Part shown: positions 54,054 through 63,314 of the stretch, piece by piece
Position numbering within the stretch: position 1 is the first letter of the stretch
How the letters are laid out: each line of letters begins with the position of its first letter
Assembly: GCF_014217565.1 (NCBI RefSeq)
Contig: NZ_CP043661.1
Location: 2,294,001-2,358,000, forward strand
Reading direction: 5' to 3'
DNA: 64,000 nt
DNA from: Kribbella qitaiheensis
GTDB lineage: Bacteria > Actinomycetota > Actinomycetes > Propionibacteriales > Kribbellaceae
Position numbers and translations under genes: made by a program
Notes under the pieces: generated by a model
What the model was told of the DNA's origin: nothing
Seen by the model: only the letters and a program-made list of their open reading frames with translations
The model's database searches: none

Positions 54054-55567
54054 CCATTCAGGTTCCGGTTGGCACCGGTGGTTTCCAGGGGTTGCCGGTG
54101 ATGGCGTCGCGTAGCGCGGTGAGAACGTAGATGCGGTGTTTGCGGGCGGTGGAGATGTAGCCGCGGACGCGGAGCCAGGCTTGTGCTCCGGTGCTGGCGC
54201 GGTGGCAGCCAGAGATCTTGATCTGGGTTTTCGCGGGTCACAGATCGCGCTCGGCCTGGTTGTTCGTGAACGGCACGAGGCCGGGGTGGCGGGCGACAGG
54301 AGTACCTGCTGGTCGCGGTCGCGGAGCCGTTCCAGCAGGTTGCGGGTCTTGGATTGTTTGCGTCCGTCGCGGCGGGGATGACAGGCCAGCCCGCACAAGA
54401 TCGCGTGTCGCCAGTTGTCCAGCAGCGGGTTGCCGATCTCGGGCGGGGTCTGTTGCAGACCGTTGTCGCGGGCGGCGTGAGCGGCGTCGTTCAACCCGTA
54501 CAGGGCGTCCAGCGCGGCTGTCGGCCAGGCCTGGCCGGGATGGATTTCGGCGACCGCGACCAACTCGCGGGCGATGTGGGCACAGCGCGCGTGTGTGGCG
54601 GTGGCATAGTCGGTGCCGTCGTAGACGCTGAGCGCGTCGTGCACGACGACGCCGGTGAAGCCGGGCAGCACCCCGAAGGCATCGACAGCCTTTCGGCCCC
54701 GGGACTCGTGCAGGTGGTAGGCGGTCAGGGTTTCGGTGCAGGCCACGTGCAGCCACTGCTTGCTGCCGGCAACGTTCAGGCTGGTCTCGTCGACGTGGAC
54801 CAGGTGTGCCAGCGTGATCAGGGTTTTGATCAGCGCCTCCGTGTCGGCCAGCGCCTCCGCAGCCTGCGCGAGCACGCCACTGACCCAGCCAGTCGAGCAG
54901 CGCGCCCCGGTCACGTCGGCGATCAACTGCGCGGTGCGCTCGACCGGGACATGCTGGAACACCAGCAGATACACCGCGAGCGCGCGCAGGTTCGGCCCAT
55001 AGGCCACCGGCGCGTTCACCCCGTCCGGCGCCGTTGCGGTGGTCACCAGGCCGCAACCACAGCGACGCTTGTGCAGCCGATGCTCGGTCACCTTCGCGGT
55101 GACCTCGGGGATGTCGTGCAACTGACGGCGCACCACCCCGACGGCTCGGGCCGGTTCCAAGTCCGCCCCGCAGCCGCCGCATTCGGATGGAACATGGTCG
55201 ACCACCTCATCGGGCTGATCGACCTGCCGCAGCGCCGAACCCGGTGAACCCGGCTGCTTGCCCGGCCTCCGGTCGGTCTTGCCCCGCAACGAGCGCGGCT
55301 TGCCGAACCGATCCGAGCTCGGCGGCAGCGACGAGTTGCCCGAGTTCTGACCCAGCCGCCGCTCCAGCTCAGCGATCCGCTCCACCTGCGCCGCGTTCTG
55401 CTCGGTCAACTCCGCTACCCGAGCCGACAGCTCACCGACCAACGCCAGTAACTGCTCATAGGTTGGGGCCTCGGACACGACCACAACCCTGCCCACGCAC
55501 CCGACACAGTCAAGCCGACACGCTCACGCCAGCCACATCAGTCACACCAGCCCACCTGAATGGTTAC
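54050..55567 (-). mobile_element. IS66-like insertion sequence
   Basis: Bounded by a perfect 14-base inverted repeat, GTAACCATTCAGGT at 54050-54063 and ACCTGAATGGTTAC at 55554-55567. It carries a single transposase gene. No target duplication is seen outside the repeats, which fits an associated deletion of the intron it sits in. Confidence 0.75.
54058..55496 (-). pseudogene. tnpC-like: IS66-family transposase, inactivated
   Basis: N-terminal coiled coil (LLALVGELSARVAELTEQNA), then GQNSGNSSLPPSSD, a zinc-binding CGGCGADLEP and the DDE core (HLVHVDETSLNVAGSKQWLH, GVVVHDALSVYDGTDYATAT). Near 54300 one base is missing (frame moves to ARHPGLVPFTNNQAERDL), and a CGA to TGA change at 54240 adds a stop in that frame. 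After it the normal end continues: KISGCHRASTGAQAWLRVRG, then NPWKPPVPTGT and stop at 54058. Two lesions make it non-functional. Confidence 0.88.
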
Positions 55568-55645
55568 CTTCACCCTGCGATACGCCTCGTGCACAGCCCA
55601 TTTCGAAATCTCGAACGACTTCATCGACGACCTCGGTTGACTCAT
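55568..55645 (-). pseudogene. ltrA-like: Start of group II intron reverse transcriptase/maturase
   Basis: 26 codons from ATG 55645, with GGAGGAG upstream. It reads MKSFEISKWAVHEAYRRVK at the end, the well-known N-terminal pattern of group II intron reverse transcriptases (W-x-V-x-E-A-Y-x-R-V-K). It is cut by the left end of the IS66-like element. Confidence 0.7.
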
Positions 55646-56197
55646 CCAGCTCCTCCCAGCTTTCGCTGGTTGACTGCTCCACCAACCCGAATGGTCCGGC
55701 CCCTTCGCTCCACGCCCATTACAGCCGCTTCACCACTACTACGAGCCGGTCCGCCGGCATACCCCGCATCGGTACTCAACGCCTCACAGTTTCTGCTGCT
55801 CGGCGCGCTCCCTCTCGCCGCCACCAACGCGGCACTATCAGGGCATGCCTTCCCACGTTCCATGCGAAAGCCGCAGACCAGGCTCACGTCGCCTCCATGC
55901 CGGACACCACCTGGCCAGAAATCGGGAACACCCACCAGACTCATCCCAGCACCAAAAAGAAGCCCCGGTTTCGATGTCATCTATATCCATTTCGACACGT
56001 CGTCAGCGATTCACTCGCGTTCGTCTTCCTGATCCCCATCTGACGCCATCACGGACGCCTTTTCCCCATCGTTCACCACGACGGTCTTCAGCCAACGCAG
56101 CATGAGGTGATTGAAGCCTCACTCCCGACGAGCGACTCCGAAGGGCCACTACCCCTTCATCATTCGCACAACACCACATTCGCCTGCCTGACCTACC

Positions 56198-56485
56198 TCA
56201 CGCAGCCTCCTGTGTTCGTGGCACACCTTTTTTCAAGAACTCGTTTTCCATTCGGAGTTCCCGCATTTCCCGCTCAAGCTCCCGAAGCCGAGCCCGCTCG
56301 GCAACATCCAAAGCAGGTTCCGCGCCGGCATGATCACGCCGATAGGCACTCACCCAGTTACTGAGAGTTCCCGGATTGATACCGAGTTCCCTGGCCACTT
56401 GGGCTACCGGCCGCGAAGTCTCGATCACCGACTTCACGGCCTCCTCCCGGTATTCGGGAGTGAAATTCTTCTTCGGACGAGGCAA
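56198..56485 (-). CDS. insE-like: IS3-family OrfA (HTH) remnant element
   Basis: A 95-aa OrfA with HTH (YREEAVKSVIETSRPVAQVA, RELGINPGTLSNWVSAYRRD) and leucine-zipper-like end (RLRELEREMRELRMENEFLK). OrfB, which should follow on the same strand with a frameshift, is absent: the group II intron 5' end begins 29 bases after the OrfA stop. The element is therefore a remnant. Confidence 0.9.
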   Translation of the reverse strand: MPRPKKNFTPEYREEAVKSVIETSRPVAQVARELGINPGTLSNWVSAYRRDHAGAEPALDVAERARLRELEREMRELRMENEFLKKGVPRTQEAA

Positions 56486-56673
56486 GATCTGTCCTCTCCA
56501 GACGGCCCAATCTTAGTTGGGGCACTGTCCGGAAGGTTCGTGGCACCTCATGGCGTGTCCTCGGGTGTCTTGTTTTAGGCGGGTTTGGTCGTTGGTGGCA
56601 TGGGTCGGGCCCGGCTGTCGCGTCGGGTGGGCGGGTTCCGATGTCCTTGGGTGGTAGGGATGCAGGGCCGGGG

Positions 56674-58050
56674 TTAGGTGGCTGGCCAGGGGGCGGCGCG
56701 GAGGCGTTGGAAGGCGGTGGTGAGGTGGGTTGTCCAGGGCCAGTCTTGGTCGAGTCGGAGGTGTCGGCCGCGGGCGGTGCGGACGAGGACGGCGGCGACG
56801 TGTAGTGCCTGGTAGCGGAAGGTGGCTGGTTCGGTGCGGGCCAGCGTGGCGGTGAAGCAGAGGGCTTGGGACCAGGTGATTAGGTCGGCGGCGGTGAGGG
56901 CGAGTTCGAGCCAGCAGGCGTTGGCTGTGTAGGCGTGGAAGGGCAGGTTGCGCATTCCGGTGTCTTTGCCGGTGCGGATGCGGTCTTCGACGCGGGCGTG
57001 GCCGCGGTGTTCGTGTTCGAGGTCGGGGACCTGTCCGCCGGTGGTGTCGGTGAGGAAGGCTGTGAAGCGGTGTCCGTCGATGTCGGTGAAGGTGAGTTGG
57101 GCGCCGGGGTGGGGTCGTTCGCGGCGGACGATGACGCGGGAACCGGTCGGCCAGTTGTCGAGGTTGAGTAGCCCTGTGAGTTCGGCGACCCAGGCTCCGC
57201 GGCGGGGTTGTCCGTCGGCGTTGTAGGCGGGTAGCCAGGCGTGTTCGGGAGTTGCGAGGATCGCGTGTTGGAGGTTGTGGTCGACGGAGAACCCGAGGGA
57301 GTATCCGATCCCGCGGGCGCGGAGCGCGGCAGCGAACGTGTGGGTCGCGCCGGCTGAGTCGGCGCTGGCCATCATCTTGGGCCTGTCGGTCTGTCCGGGT
57401 CGGGGCCGGGCGTTGCCGGGCAGCGCAGCGATCGCCAGGTCGAGCACCTTCACGTGGTCGGCGGCGGTGTTTGAGCCTGCGTTCCCGGGCCGCAGCAGCC
57501 CAGCCAGCGCCTCTCCACCGGAGATGTCGGGGCGGTCCAGGTAGCACAGCAGCGGGTGGAAGCCGTAGCCTTTCTTCCAGGTGGGTGCGGCGTTTTCCTT
57601 GTCCGAGTGCGCGGTCAGCAGGGTCGCGTCGAAGTGCAGCCACATCGGTTCGGACAGGTCCGGTCCCGCGCCTGCGGCCCAGGCCTTCTCCCGGGCGCTT
57701 GTCCGCGCTGCCCGTAACAGGCCCAGTTTGGTGTCATCGACCTTGTCGACGACCCGCCACGCGGTCGGGTCGGACGCGACCAGCCCGAACAGGCGCGGCT
57801 GGTCGCGCAGCGTCCGCAAATGCCGCAGCGCATCACCGCCATCAGCGATCGACACCGCGATATCGGCCAGCACCTGCCCCGGTGCATGCAACGGCGGCAA
57901 CCGGTAGGTATCGATCAACGCCTCGGTCCATCCCTGCACCAGCCCGGTCGAGGCTGCCAGCTCCCGCAGCAATGCCGTGCCGGCGTGCGACACGATCCCC
58001 TTACCATCCGCGGACACCTTGAACCGGGACCCACCCTTGCTACGCTTCAC
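56674..58050 (-). CDS. IS1380-family transposase
   Basis: A 458-aa DDE transposase. It starts KRSKGGSRFKVSADGKGIVS; the core has LHFDATLLTAHSDKENAAPT, then KKGYGFHPLLCYLD, KMMASADSAGATHTFAAALR and the C-terminal NLPFHAYTANACWLELALTA. Length is as expected for the family and the frame is intact, so it may be active. Terminal repeats could not be assigned with certainty. Confidence 0.9.
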   Translation of the reverse strand: MKRSKGGSRFKVSADGKGIVSHAGTALLRELAASTGLVQGWTEALIDTYRLPPLHAPGQVLADIAVSIADGGDALRHLRTLRDQPRLFGLVASDPTAWRVVDKVDDTKLGLLRAARTSAREKAWAAGAGPDLSEPMWLHFDATLLTAHSDKENAAPTWKKGYGFHPLLCYLDRPDISGGEALAGLLRPGNAGSNTAADHVKVLDLAIAALPGNARPRPGQTDRPKMMASADSAGATHTFAAALRARGIGYSLGFSVDHNLQHAILATPEHAWLPAYNADGQPRRGAWVAELTGLLNLDNWPTGSRVIVRRERPHPGAQLTFTDIDGHRFTAFLTDTTGGQVPDLEHEHRGHARVEDRIRTGKDTGMRNLPFHAYTANACWLELALTAADLITWSQALCFTATLARTEPATFRYQALHVAAVLVRTARGRHLRLDQDWPWTTHLTTAFQRLRAAPWPAT

Positions 58051-58169
58051 CTGAGAGTGTCTTTCTGTTCGAGATCATTGAGTCTTCGCAAACCCAATTT
58101 TCCCTTACAGGCAAGGCACTCTCGCCTTTTCACATCACGTGTCGCCCAAATTTCCGTGAAACGTGGAGG

Positions 58170-58643
58170 CTAGCGTTCAATCCTGTTCCGGTCCTCCTCG
58201 GCTCTGGCCGAGACCAGAGCCGGCGAGAGCGACGCGGCAACGGTCGGGGCGGCTGGAGCGGTGCCGCGAGCCGTGCGGACCCGGGGGATGTTCGCGGCGT
58301 CGAGGGCTGCGATGACGTCGGGGTGGTTGGCGATCACCCGTAACCTGCCGTAGGCCCGGGTGGGGCGGCGCCAGATCTCTTGGAGGGCGTGGACGGCGTC
58401 GATGCTGAGGTAGGTGCAGGCCGACAGGTCCACGGTCAGGATTCCGGCGCAGGCCGGCCAGACGTCGAGTAGGTCTTCGCGAAGCCTCGCCGCGGTCAGC
58501 CGGTCGATGCGACCGATGGCAGTCAGGACGATGACACCATCGCCGACTCTGATCGTGATCCGGTCTGTTTGATGGTGATGCAGGTCGGCGGCGCTGGTAG
58601 GGGTGGTTGTGAGAGCCAGGGCCGGCTGGGTTGTCGATGTCAT
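58170..58643 (-). CDS. STAS-domain protein
   Basis: A 157-aa protein with STAS fold: GVIVLTAIGRIDRLTAARLR, then GILTVDLSACTYLSIDAVHA and LQEIW. The LSIDAVHAL stretch holds the Ser expected at the phosphorylation site. A C-terminal Arg-rich tail follows. It starts inside the end of the SigK-like gene (ATGA) and so is likely part of a sigma regulatory pair. Confidence 0.8.
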   Translation of the reverse strand: MTSTTQPALALTTTPTSAADLHHHQTDRITIRVGDGVIVLTAIGRIDRLTAARLREDLLDVWPACAGILTVDLSACTYLSIDAVHALQEIWRRPTRAYGRLRVIANHPDVIAALDAANIPRVRTARGTAPAAPTVAASLSPALVSARAEEDRNRIER

Positions 58644-59221
58644 GCGGCCCCTACCGGTGTGAGGCAGTCGCGCAGCCTGCGTAGACCGTCGCGGATCGGG
58701 GCTTTGATGGTGGGGAGCGTCACTTCGAGGAGGGCGGCGACTTCCGGGTAGCTGTAGCCCTCGTAGAAGGCCAGCACGACGGCTTGGCGCTGGAGATCGG
58801 TCAGCGAGAGCAGGCAGCCGCGGATGTCGGTGTGTCTGGTGGCGGTTTCGGCGGTGGCGTCGAAGCTGATCGTGGAGGCACGGGCATCCTCAAGGTCTCG
58901 TTCTTTGCCGGCTCGATCTCGCCGGACCCGGTCGACGGCTCGCCGGTGAGCGATGGTGAGGGTCCAGGTCTCGACCGAGCCGCGGCCCGGGTCGTAGCGG
59001 GCGGCTGTTCGCCACAGTTCGACCATGGCGTCTTGGGCGACCTCTTCGGCCAGGGCCGGGTTGCGCAGTAGGCGAAGAGCGATACCGAACGCTCGGGACG
59101 CGGCCACGTCGTACAGGGCGGAAAACGCGTCGCGGTCGCCGTCGGCGACCTGTTCCATCACGACGGGCAGCGGGTTGTGTCGTCCGGTCGTGGCCGGACT
59201 GGGTCTCGGCGTCTCGGACAA
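58640..59221 (-). CDS. sigK-like: SigK-like ECF RNA polymerase sigma factor
   Basis: A 193-aa sigma factor with region 2 (DRDAFSALYDVAASRAFGIA, ALAEEVAQDAMVELWRTAAR, VETWTLTIAHRRAVDRVRRD) and region 4 (LTDLQRQAVVLAFYEGYSYP, EVAALLEVTLPTIKAPIRDG). The layout matches ECF19/SigK-like factors. TTG 59221 has AAGGAG nine bases upstream; a longer form could start at GTG 59248. The RskA-type membrane anti-sigma usually next to SigK is absent; instead a STAS protein follows. Confidence 0.85.
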   Translation of the reverse strand: MSETPRPSPATTGRHNPLPVVMEQVADGDRDAFSALYDVAASRAFGIALRLLRNPALAEEVAQDAMVELWRTAARYDPGRGSVETWTLTIAHRRAVDRVRRDRAGKERDLEDARASTISFDATAETATRHTDIRGCLLSLTDLQRQAVVLAFYEGYSYPEVAALLEVTLPTIKAPIRDGLRRLRDCLTPVGAA

Positions 59222-59545
59222 CGCAGCCAGCTCCTTTGGTGATAACACACGGTGAGGTGTGCCGCCAGGGTCTGGGGCAGCGCGTCGCCCGGGCGGCTGA
59301 TCGCCTGGGGCCTATAAGTGACGTTACATGCGTTTCGCGTAACAGACCCCGCTCGTTGCCCCGGGCACCGCTGCGGAGTGATAGAGCGAGCTAGTTCGCC
59401 CCGATACAGGGGAGCCGTTTGGCACACGGCCTGGTTTTGGGTTGCGCAGGATTCGGTACCGGTTGTACGACAGCACGGGGTACGGTCGTGTTGCTGCCCC
59501 GGACCCTGGCGGCTCTCCATGGAGCGCCAACGAAGGGGCCGTCCG
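59222..59545. promoter_or_regulatory. Divergent region between SigK-like and sigma-GAF-ANTAR genes
   Basis: About 320 bases with no convincing gene. A more AT-rich patch lies near 59311-59345. Both flanking genes must start transcription here. Confidence 0.4.
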
Positions 59546-60809
59546 ATGTCTCGAACAGTCATTCCACAGCGTCGTCGCTCACGGCGAGCGGCACTAGCAA
59601 CTGACTCGCTGTCGGCTGAACGGCGGGATTTACTGGAGGCCGCGGGCAGCGGAGATGCCGCAGCCGTCGGCCAGATCTGTGACCGTCACGGCGGGGCGCT
59701 GTTCGGTCTGGCCCTCGCGATTCTCGGCGACCCGGCCCGGGGCCGAGGCCGTCGTGGTCGATGTCATCGCCCGGGCCTGCGCTGATCCCGCAGCGACAGC
59801 TACCAAAGCTGAGGCCGGTGGCGGGGGCGGTCTGCGGCGTCAACTCGCCCGGTCGACCTATCTGTACTCGACCCGCTGCATGGCCGATACGGATCGGTCG
59901 TCGCGCGGGCCGGCCACGGCGCGGATGGCCGAGTCGACCGAAGTCGCTCGCCAGCAGCGCTCGGCGGTCGCACTGGTGCGGTGCGGGGACCACATGGTCG
60001 GCGACGTCGCTGATCTGCTCGGCCTGCCCGTCACCGCCGTGGCTGTGCTGCTGTCGTCTGGCCTGAGGGATCTGGAGGCGGCAGATAGGCGCGCTGTGGA
60101 CGACGGCCGCCAGCGACGCCGGACGGGGCCCGCCGGCGTGACGATCGCGAATCCAGATCCGGACCCAGTCGCACCGTCGGTCGAATCTCAGTTGCCAACG
60201 GCCACGAAGTTCGCCGCGCTGGCAGTCGACCTGGCCGCAACCCGCGACCTCGACCAGGTCCTCGCCAAGGTACTCAGGTTCGCCATGGCCGACGTGCACT
60301 GCGACTCGGCCACGATCCGGCTGCAGCCCACCGGACGGTGGCCAGCCATCATGGTCACTTCCGATCCACCCGATGCTCAAGCCAGCCTCCTGCAGCCCAC
60401 CGGCGGTCACGAGGAGACCGGTGCCGGCGTCCGCAGCGTCCAGGTCGTCGAGCTGGCCGTCGGCCAGACTGTTCTTGGCGCTATCGCCTTCTACGCTGCT
60501 CAATCCACCAGGTTCACCCCGGCCGACACAGCAACAGCGAAGTTGCTTGCCGTCCATGCCGCGCTGGCTATCGCTTCGGTCCGGAGCGCGGTGAATCTGT
60601 CGGAGGCGATCGATTCGCGGGCCCTGATCGGGCAGGCCCAGGGCATCGTGATGGAACGCCTCGAGGTCGACGGTGAGGAGGCGTTCGCGCTGCTGCGGCG
60701 CTGTTCGCAGGACGACAATCGCAAGCTCCGCGACATCGCCCACGACCTGGTCATCACCCGGCGGCTTCCGGGCGAGCAGCTACGCCCGGGACCGGGACGT
60801 CGGTCATGA
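59546..60809 (+). CDS. Sigma-like/GAF/ANTAR fusion regulator, one-base frameshift
   Basis: ATG 59546 after AAGGGG starts a sigma-like N-terminal part (SAERRDLLEAAGSGDAAAVG, LFGLALAILGDP). Near 59742 the frame changes; removing one base from GGCCCGGGG restores it to AEAVVVDVIARACADPAATA. Then a region-4-like HTH (HMVGDVADLLGLPVTAVAVL), a GAF domain (TKFAALAVDLAATRDLDQVL) and an ANTAR domain (SRALIGQAQGIVMERLEVDG, EEAFALLRRCSQDDNRKLRD) follow. Total length is 421 codons plus one base. The sigma-like part parallels the stand-alone protein at 49482. Confidence 0.78.
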
Positions 60810-60920
60810 CCTCCGGTCGCCGCGCCCACCCACTGACAAACAGGTGCTCCAGGCAGCGTCGGCGCGGCAGGTCGCCAGACATCATCGCGGCGGGCATCGT
60901 AGGCAAGCGACGTCGAGGCC

Positions 60921-61715
60921 GTGTGCTCACGGTCAGCCGTCCACGGCGCGCGGATACCGGCCCAGGACGGGTGTGAGGCAGTGGCATCGCTACGCCTACG
61001 GCAGATCCTCCTCGAGGTGCTGGCTGTCGACCAGCCAGACCCAACCAGCCTTGACGGTGACACCGTCTGGGGCAGACTGTGCGCTTCGGCAACCGCGGCG
61101 GTGCCGGTCAGCGGGGCTGGAGTCGCGCTGATGACACCAACCGGCCATGGTGGCACCCTTGCGGCCACCGATGGGCCGGCCGAGGTGATGGAGAACCTCC
61201 AGTACACCCTCGGTGAAGGCCCGTGCCTGAACGCGTTTCGTGACCGGCGACCGGTCCTGGAGCACGATGTCGCCCGGGCAGGAGCACGCTGGCCCGCCTT
61301 CGCACCGGCCGCGGCCGGATCCGGGATCGCTGCGGTCTTCGCGTTCCCGCTGCAGATCGGAGCCATCCGGCTCGGCGTCCTCGACCTCTACCGCGACAAG
61401 CCCGGCCCGCTGGACAGCCTCCAGCTGGCCGAAGCGCTCGACTACGCCGCCGCCGCGACCACGATCCTGCTGGACCTGCAACACGAAATGCCACCGGACC
61501 GGCTGCACCCTCAACTGGCCCAGGCCGCCGACGGGCACCGAGGGATCCACCAGGCCACCGGCATCATCACCGTCCAGGCATCGGTCGGCATCAACGAGGC
61601 GCTGCTGCTGCTGCGCGCCCGCGCCTACGCCAAGGATCGCCCGCTGCTCGAGCTCGCTCAAGATGTGGTGGCCCGACGAGTGACCTTCTACCCTGAGGAC
61701 GATCATGATGAGTAA
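60921..61715 (+). CDS. GAF-ANTAR regulator
   Basis: A 264-aa protein if it starts at GTG 60921; GTG 60981 is a plausible later start giving ASLRLRQILLEVLAVDQPDP. GAF domain: ENLQYTLGEGPCLNAFRDRR, AVFAFPLQIGAIRLGVLDLY. ANTAR-like end: GHRGIHQATGIITVQASVGI, NEALLLLRARAYAKDRPLLE. Closest to 52072-52776 in the minus-strand set. Confidence 0.85.
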   Translation: MCSRSAVHGARIPAQDGCEAVASLRLRQILLEVLAVDQPDPTSLDGDTVWGRLCASATAAVPVSGAGVALMTPTGHGGTLAATDGPAEVMENLQYTLGEGPCLNAFRDRRPVLEHDVARAGARWPAFAPAAAGSGIAAVFAFPLQIGAIRLGVLDLYRDKPGPLDSLQLAEALDYAAAATTILLDLQHEMPPDRLHPQLAQAADGHRGIHQATGIITVQASVGINEALLLLRARAYAKDRPLLELAQDVVARRVTFYPEDDHDE

Positions 61716-61763
61716 CACCACCACGTGCTCGCGGCACCTTCTGGTCCGGAAAGGCGGCACCAA

Positions 61764-62507
61764 ATGAGCAGGGAACAGCGCCTCACGGAGGTGTTTGTCG
61801 AACTCGCCGACACCCTCGTCGACAACTTCGACGTCATCGATCTGCTTCACACCCTGTGCGAGCGCAGCGTCGAACTGCTGCAGGCCGACGCGGCCGGCCT
61901 GATCCTGGCCGACCAGCGCGGCGTGCTGCACGTGATGGCCTCCACCACCAACGAGGCCAGGCTGCTGGAGTTGTTCGTCTTGCAAAACGACGAAGGCCCC
62001 TGCCTGGACTGCTACTCCACCGGCGAGCAGATGGTGAACATCGACCTGGACCAGGTCGAGGAACGCTGGCCCAGGTTCCGGGCCGCCACCATCGCCGCGG
62101 GGTACCGCTCCACCCACGCCCTCCCGCTTCGTCTGCGCGGCCAGGTCATCGGGGTTCTGAACCTGTTCTGCACCGCCCGCACCGCCCTCAGCGATGCTGA
62201 CATCGCCCTGGGCCAGGCACTGTGCGACATCGCCACCGTCGGGCTGCTCCAAGAACGCACCGTGCGCCACGGCGAAGTACTGGCCGAACAGCTTCAGTCC
62301 GCGCTGAACAGCCGCGTCCTGCTCGAACAGGCCAAAGGTGTCTTGTCCGAGCGTGCCGGGATCGGCCTCGACGATGCCTTCACCCTGCTGCGTGCCCATG
62401 CCCGCCGCAACCATCAACAACTCAGCACTATCGCCAGCCAACTCATCGACGGCACCATCCCCGCCGCCGCACTCCAGACACCCGCCAGCGGTCCCACCAA
62501 CACCTAG
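61764..62507 (+). CDS. GAF-ANTAR regulator
   Basis: A 247-aa protein starting SREQRLTEVFVELADTLVDN. GAF: GLILADQRGVLHVMASTTNE, EGPCLDCYSTGEQMVNIDLD, LPLRLRGQVIGVLNLFCTAR. ANTAR: LQSALNSRVLLEQAKGVLSE, LDDAFTLLRAHARRNHQQLS. It is the intact counterpart of the frameshifted 51281-52001. The gene pair 60921/61764 mirrors the minus-strand pair 52072/51281, so the pair was duplicated as a unit. Confidence 0.88.
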   Translation: MSREQRLTEVFVELADTLVDNFDVIDLLHTLCERSVELLQADAAGLILADQRGVLHVMASTTNEARLLELFVLQNDEGPCLDCYSTGEQMVNIDLDQVEERWPRFRAATIAAGYRSTHALPLRLRGQVIGVLNLFCTARTALSDADIALGQALCDIATVGLLQERTVRHGEVLAEQLQSALNSRVLLEQAKGVLSERAGIGLDDAFTLLRAHARRNHQQLSTIASQLIDGTIPAAALQTPASGPTNT

Positions 62508-62595
62508 ATACCGGGGCTGGTTGGATCCCGCGGCGGGACGCACAGCTATCTGCTCGAGGCCGCTGATTCAGGACGAAGGCTCAGTCGGCGTGCAT

Positions 62596-62619
62596 GTTCA
62601 GCCTTGCCACAGGCTGAAC
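62596..62619. terminator. Bidirectional hairpin between convergent genes
   Basis: GTTCAGCC, loop TTGCCACA, GGCTGAAC: eight perfect pairs in the 307-base gap between the convergent GAF-ANTAR gene (ends 62507) and the membrane gene (ends 62815). Likely terminator for one or both. Confidence 0.55.
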
Positions 62620-62814
62620 CCGGCTGTCTCTTGCAGTCCGCCGGCTAGCGGTATCCGCAAGACGAAGCAGCCGGTGGGAAGCTTCGTTGATCGGCTTGCC
62701 GCGGACTGGTGTAACCGCGGATCGTGGGCGGTCTGTTTCCGCTGTAGCCGCTCGGCGGGGACGTCTGTGCAGTCAGTTGATGGTGGTCGCGATCTCGGGC
62801 AGGTGGCGGGTCGG

Positions 62815-63312
62815 TCAATCGGCTGTGGCGCGGCCGCGGGCCGCGTGGACGAGGCGAAGCGTGTAAAGCAGGGTGCTGAGGGTGAAGAAGACGGCGGTGA
62901 GGAGCAACCAGCGGGCCAGGTAGGGGTGCTGGTCTTGGCCGGTCGCGGCGAGGTAGGTGTCGTGGCCTTGTTTGGTGATGCCGGGGAAGAACAACAGCAA
63001 CACAAGCCCCGCGGCCAGGGCCGGGACCCGGAGATAGTTCAACGCGCTTGGGTGAGGATGTGTGCTGGGACGGCGTGGCAAGAACCGCAGTGTGCGTTGG
63101 GCGGTACGGTCGGCGAGGGTATAGAGCGGGAAGAGGACGAGGTCGTGGGCGATGACCGCACCGACGAACCACGCCGCCATCTTCGGCCAGGAGGCGTCAG
63201 TGACGACCTGTAGTGCGACGTACCCGGTGAGCGCGAAGCAGCCCAGGAGCACCATCGCGTGCAGCGGGTGGGCGCCGTAGAAGCGGCGGATCGGGTCGAC
63301 TGTGATCGGCAT
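62815..63312 (-). CDS. Small multi-pass membrane protein, paralogue of 41613-42152
   Basis: A 165-aa protein with about four membrane segments. Shared blocks with its paralogue: YGAHPLHAMVLLGCFALTGY, AHDLVLFPLYTLADR, NYLRVPALAAGLVLLLFFPG and TYLAATGQDQHPYLARWLLL. ATG 63312 lies two bases after the stop of the molybdopterin gene. Position and order copy the left-hand pair. Confidence 0.78.
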   Translation of the reverse strand: MPITVDPIRRFYGAHPLHAMVLLGCFALTGYVALQVVTDASWPKMAAWFVGAVIAHDLVLFPLYTLADRTAQRTLRFLPRRPSTHPHPSALNYLRVPALAAGLVLLLFFPGITKQGHDTYLAATGQDQHPYLARWLLLTAVFFTLSTLLYTLRLVHAARGRATAD

Positions 63313-63314
63313 GG

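Larger units (their letters stand above)
54008..56169 (-). mobile_element. Group II intron remnant, interrupted by IS66-like element
   Basis: On the minus strand the 5' end GTGCGAATGATGAAGGGG begins at 56169 (consensus GTGYG). About 520 bases of ribozyme-like sequence follow, then the start of the intron reverse transcriptase at 55645. At 55567 the IS66-like element begins. Beyond it, the remnant resumes as TGTGAGAGCCCGGGGG, loop, CCCCCGGGC and ends CACTCGAC at 54008. The middle of the intron, including most of the reverse transcriptase and domain V, is missing, so it cannot splice. Confidence 0.65.
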
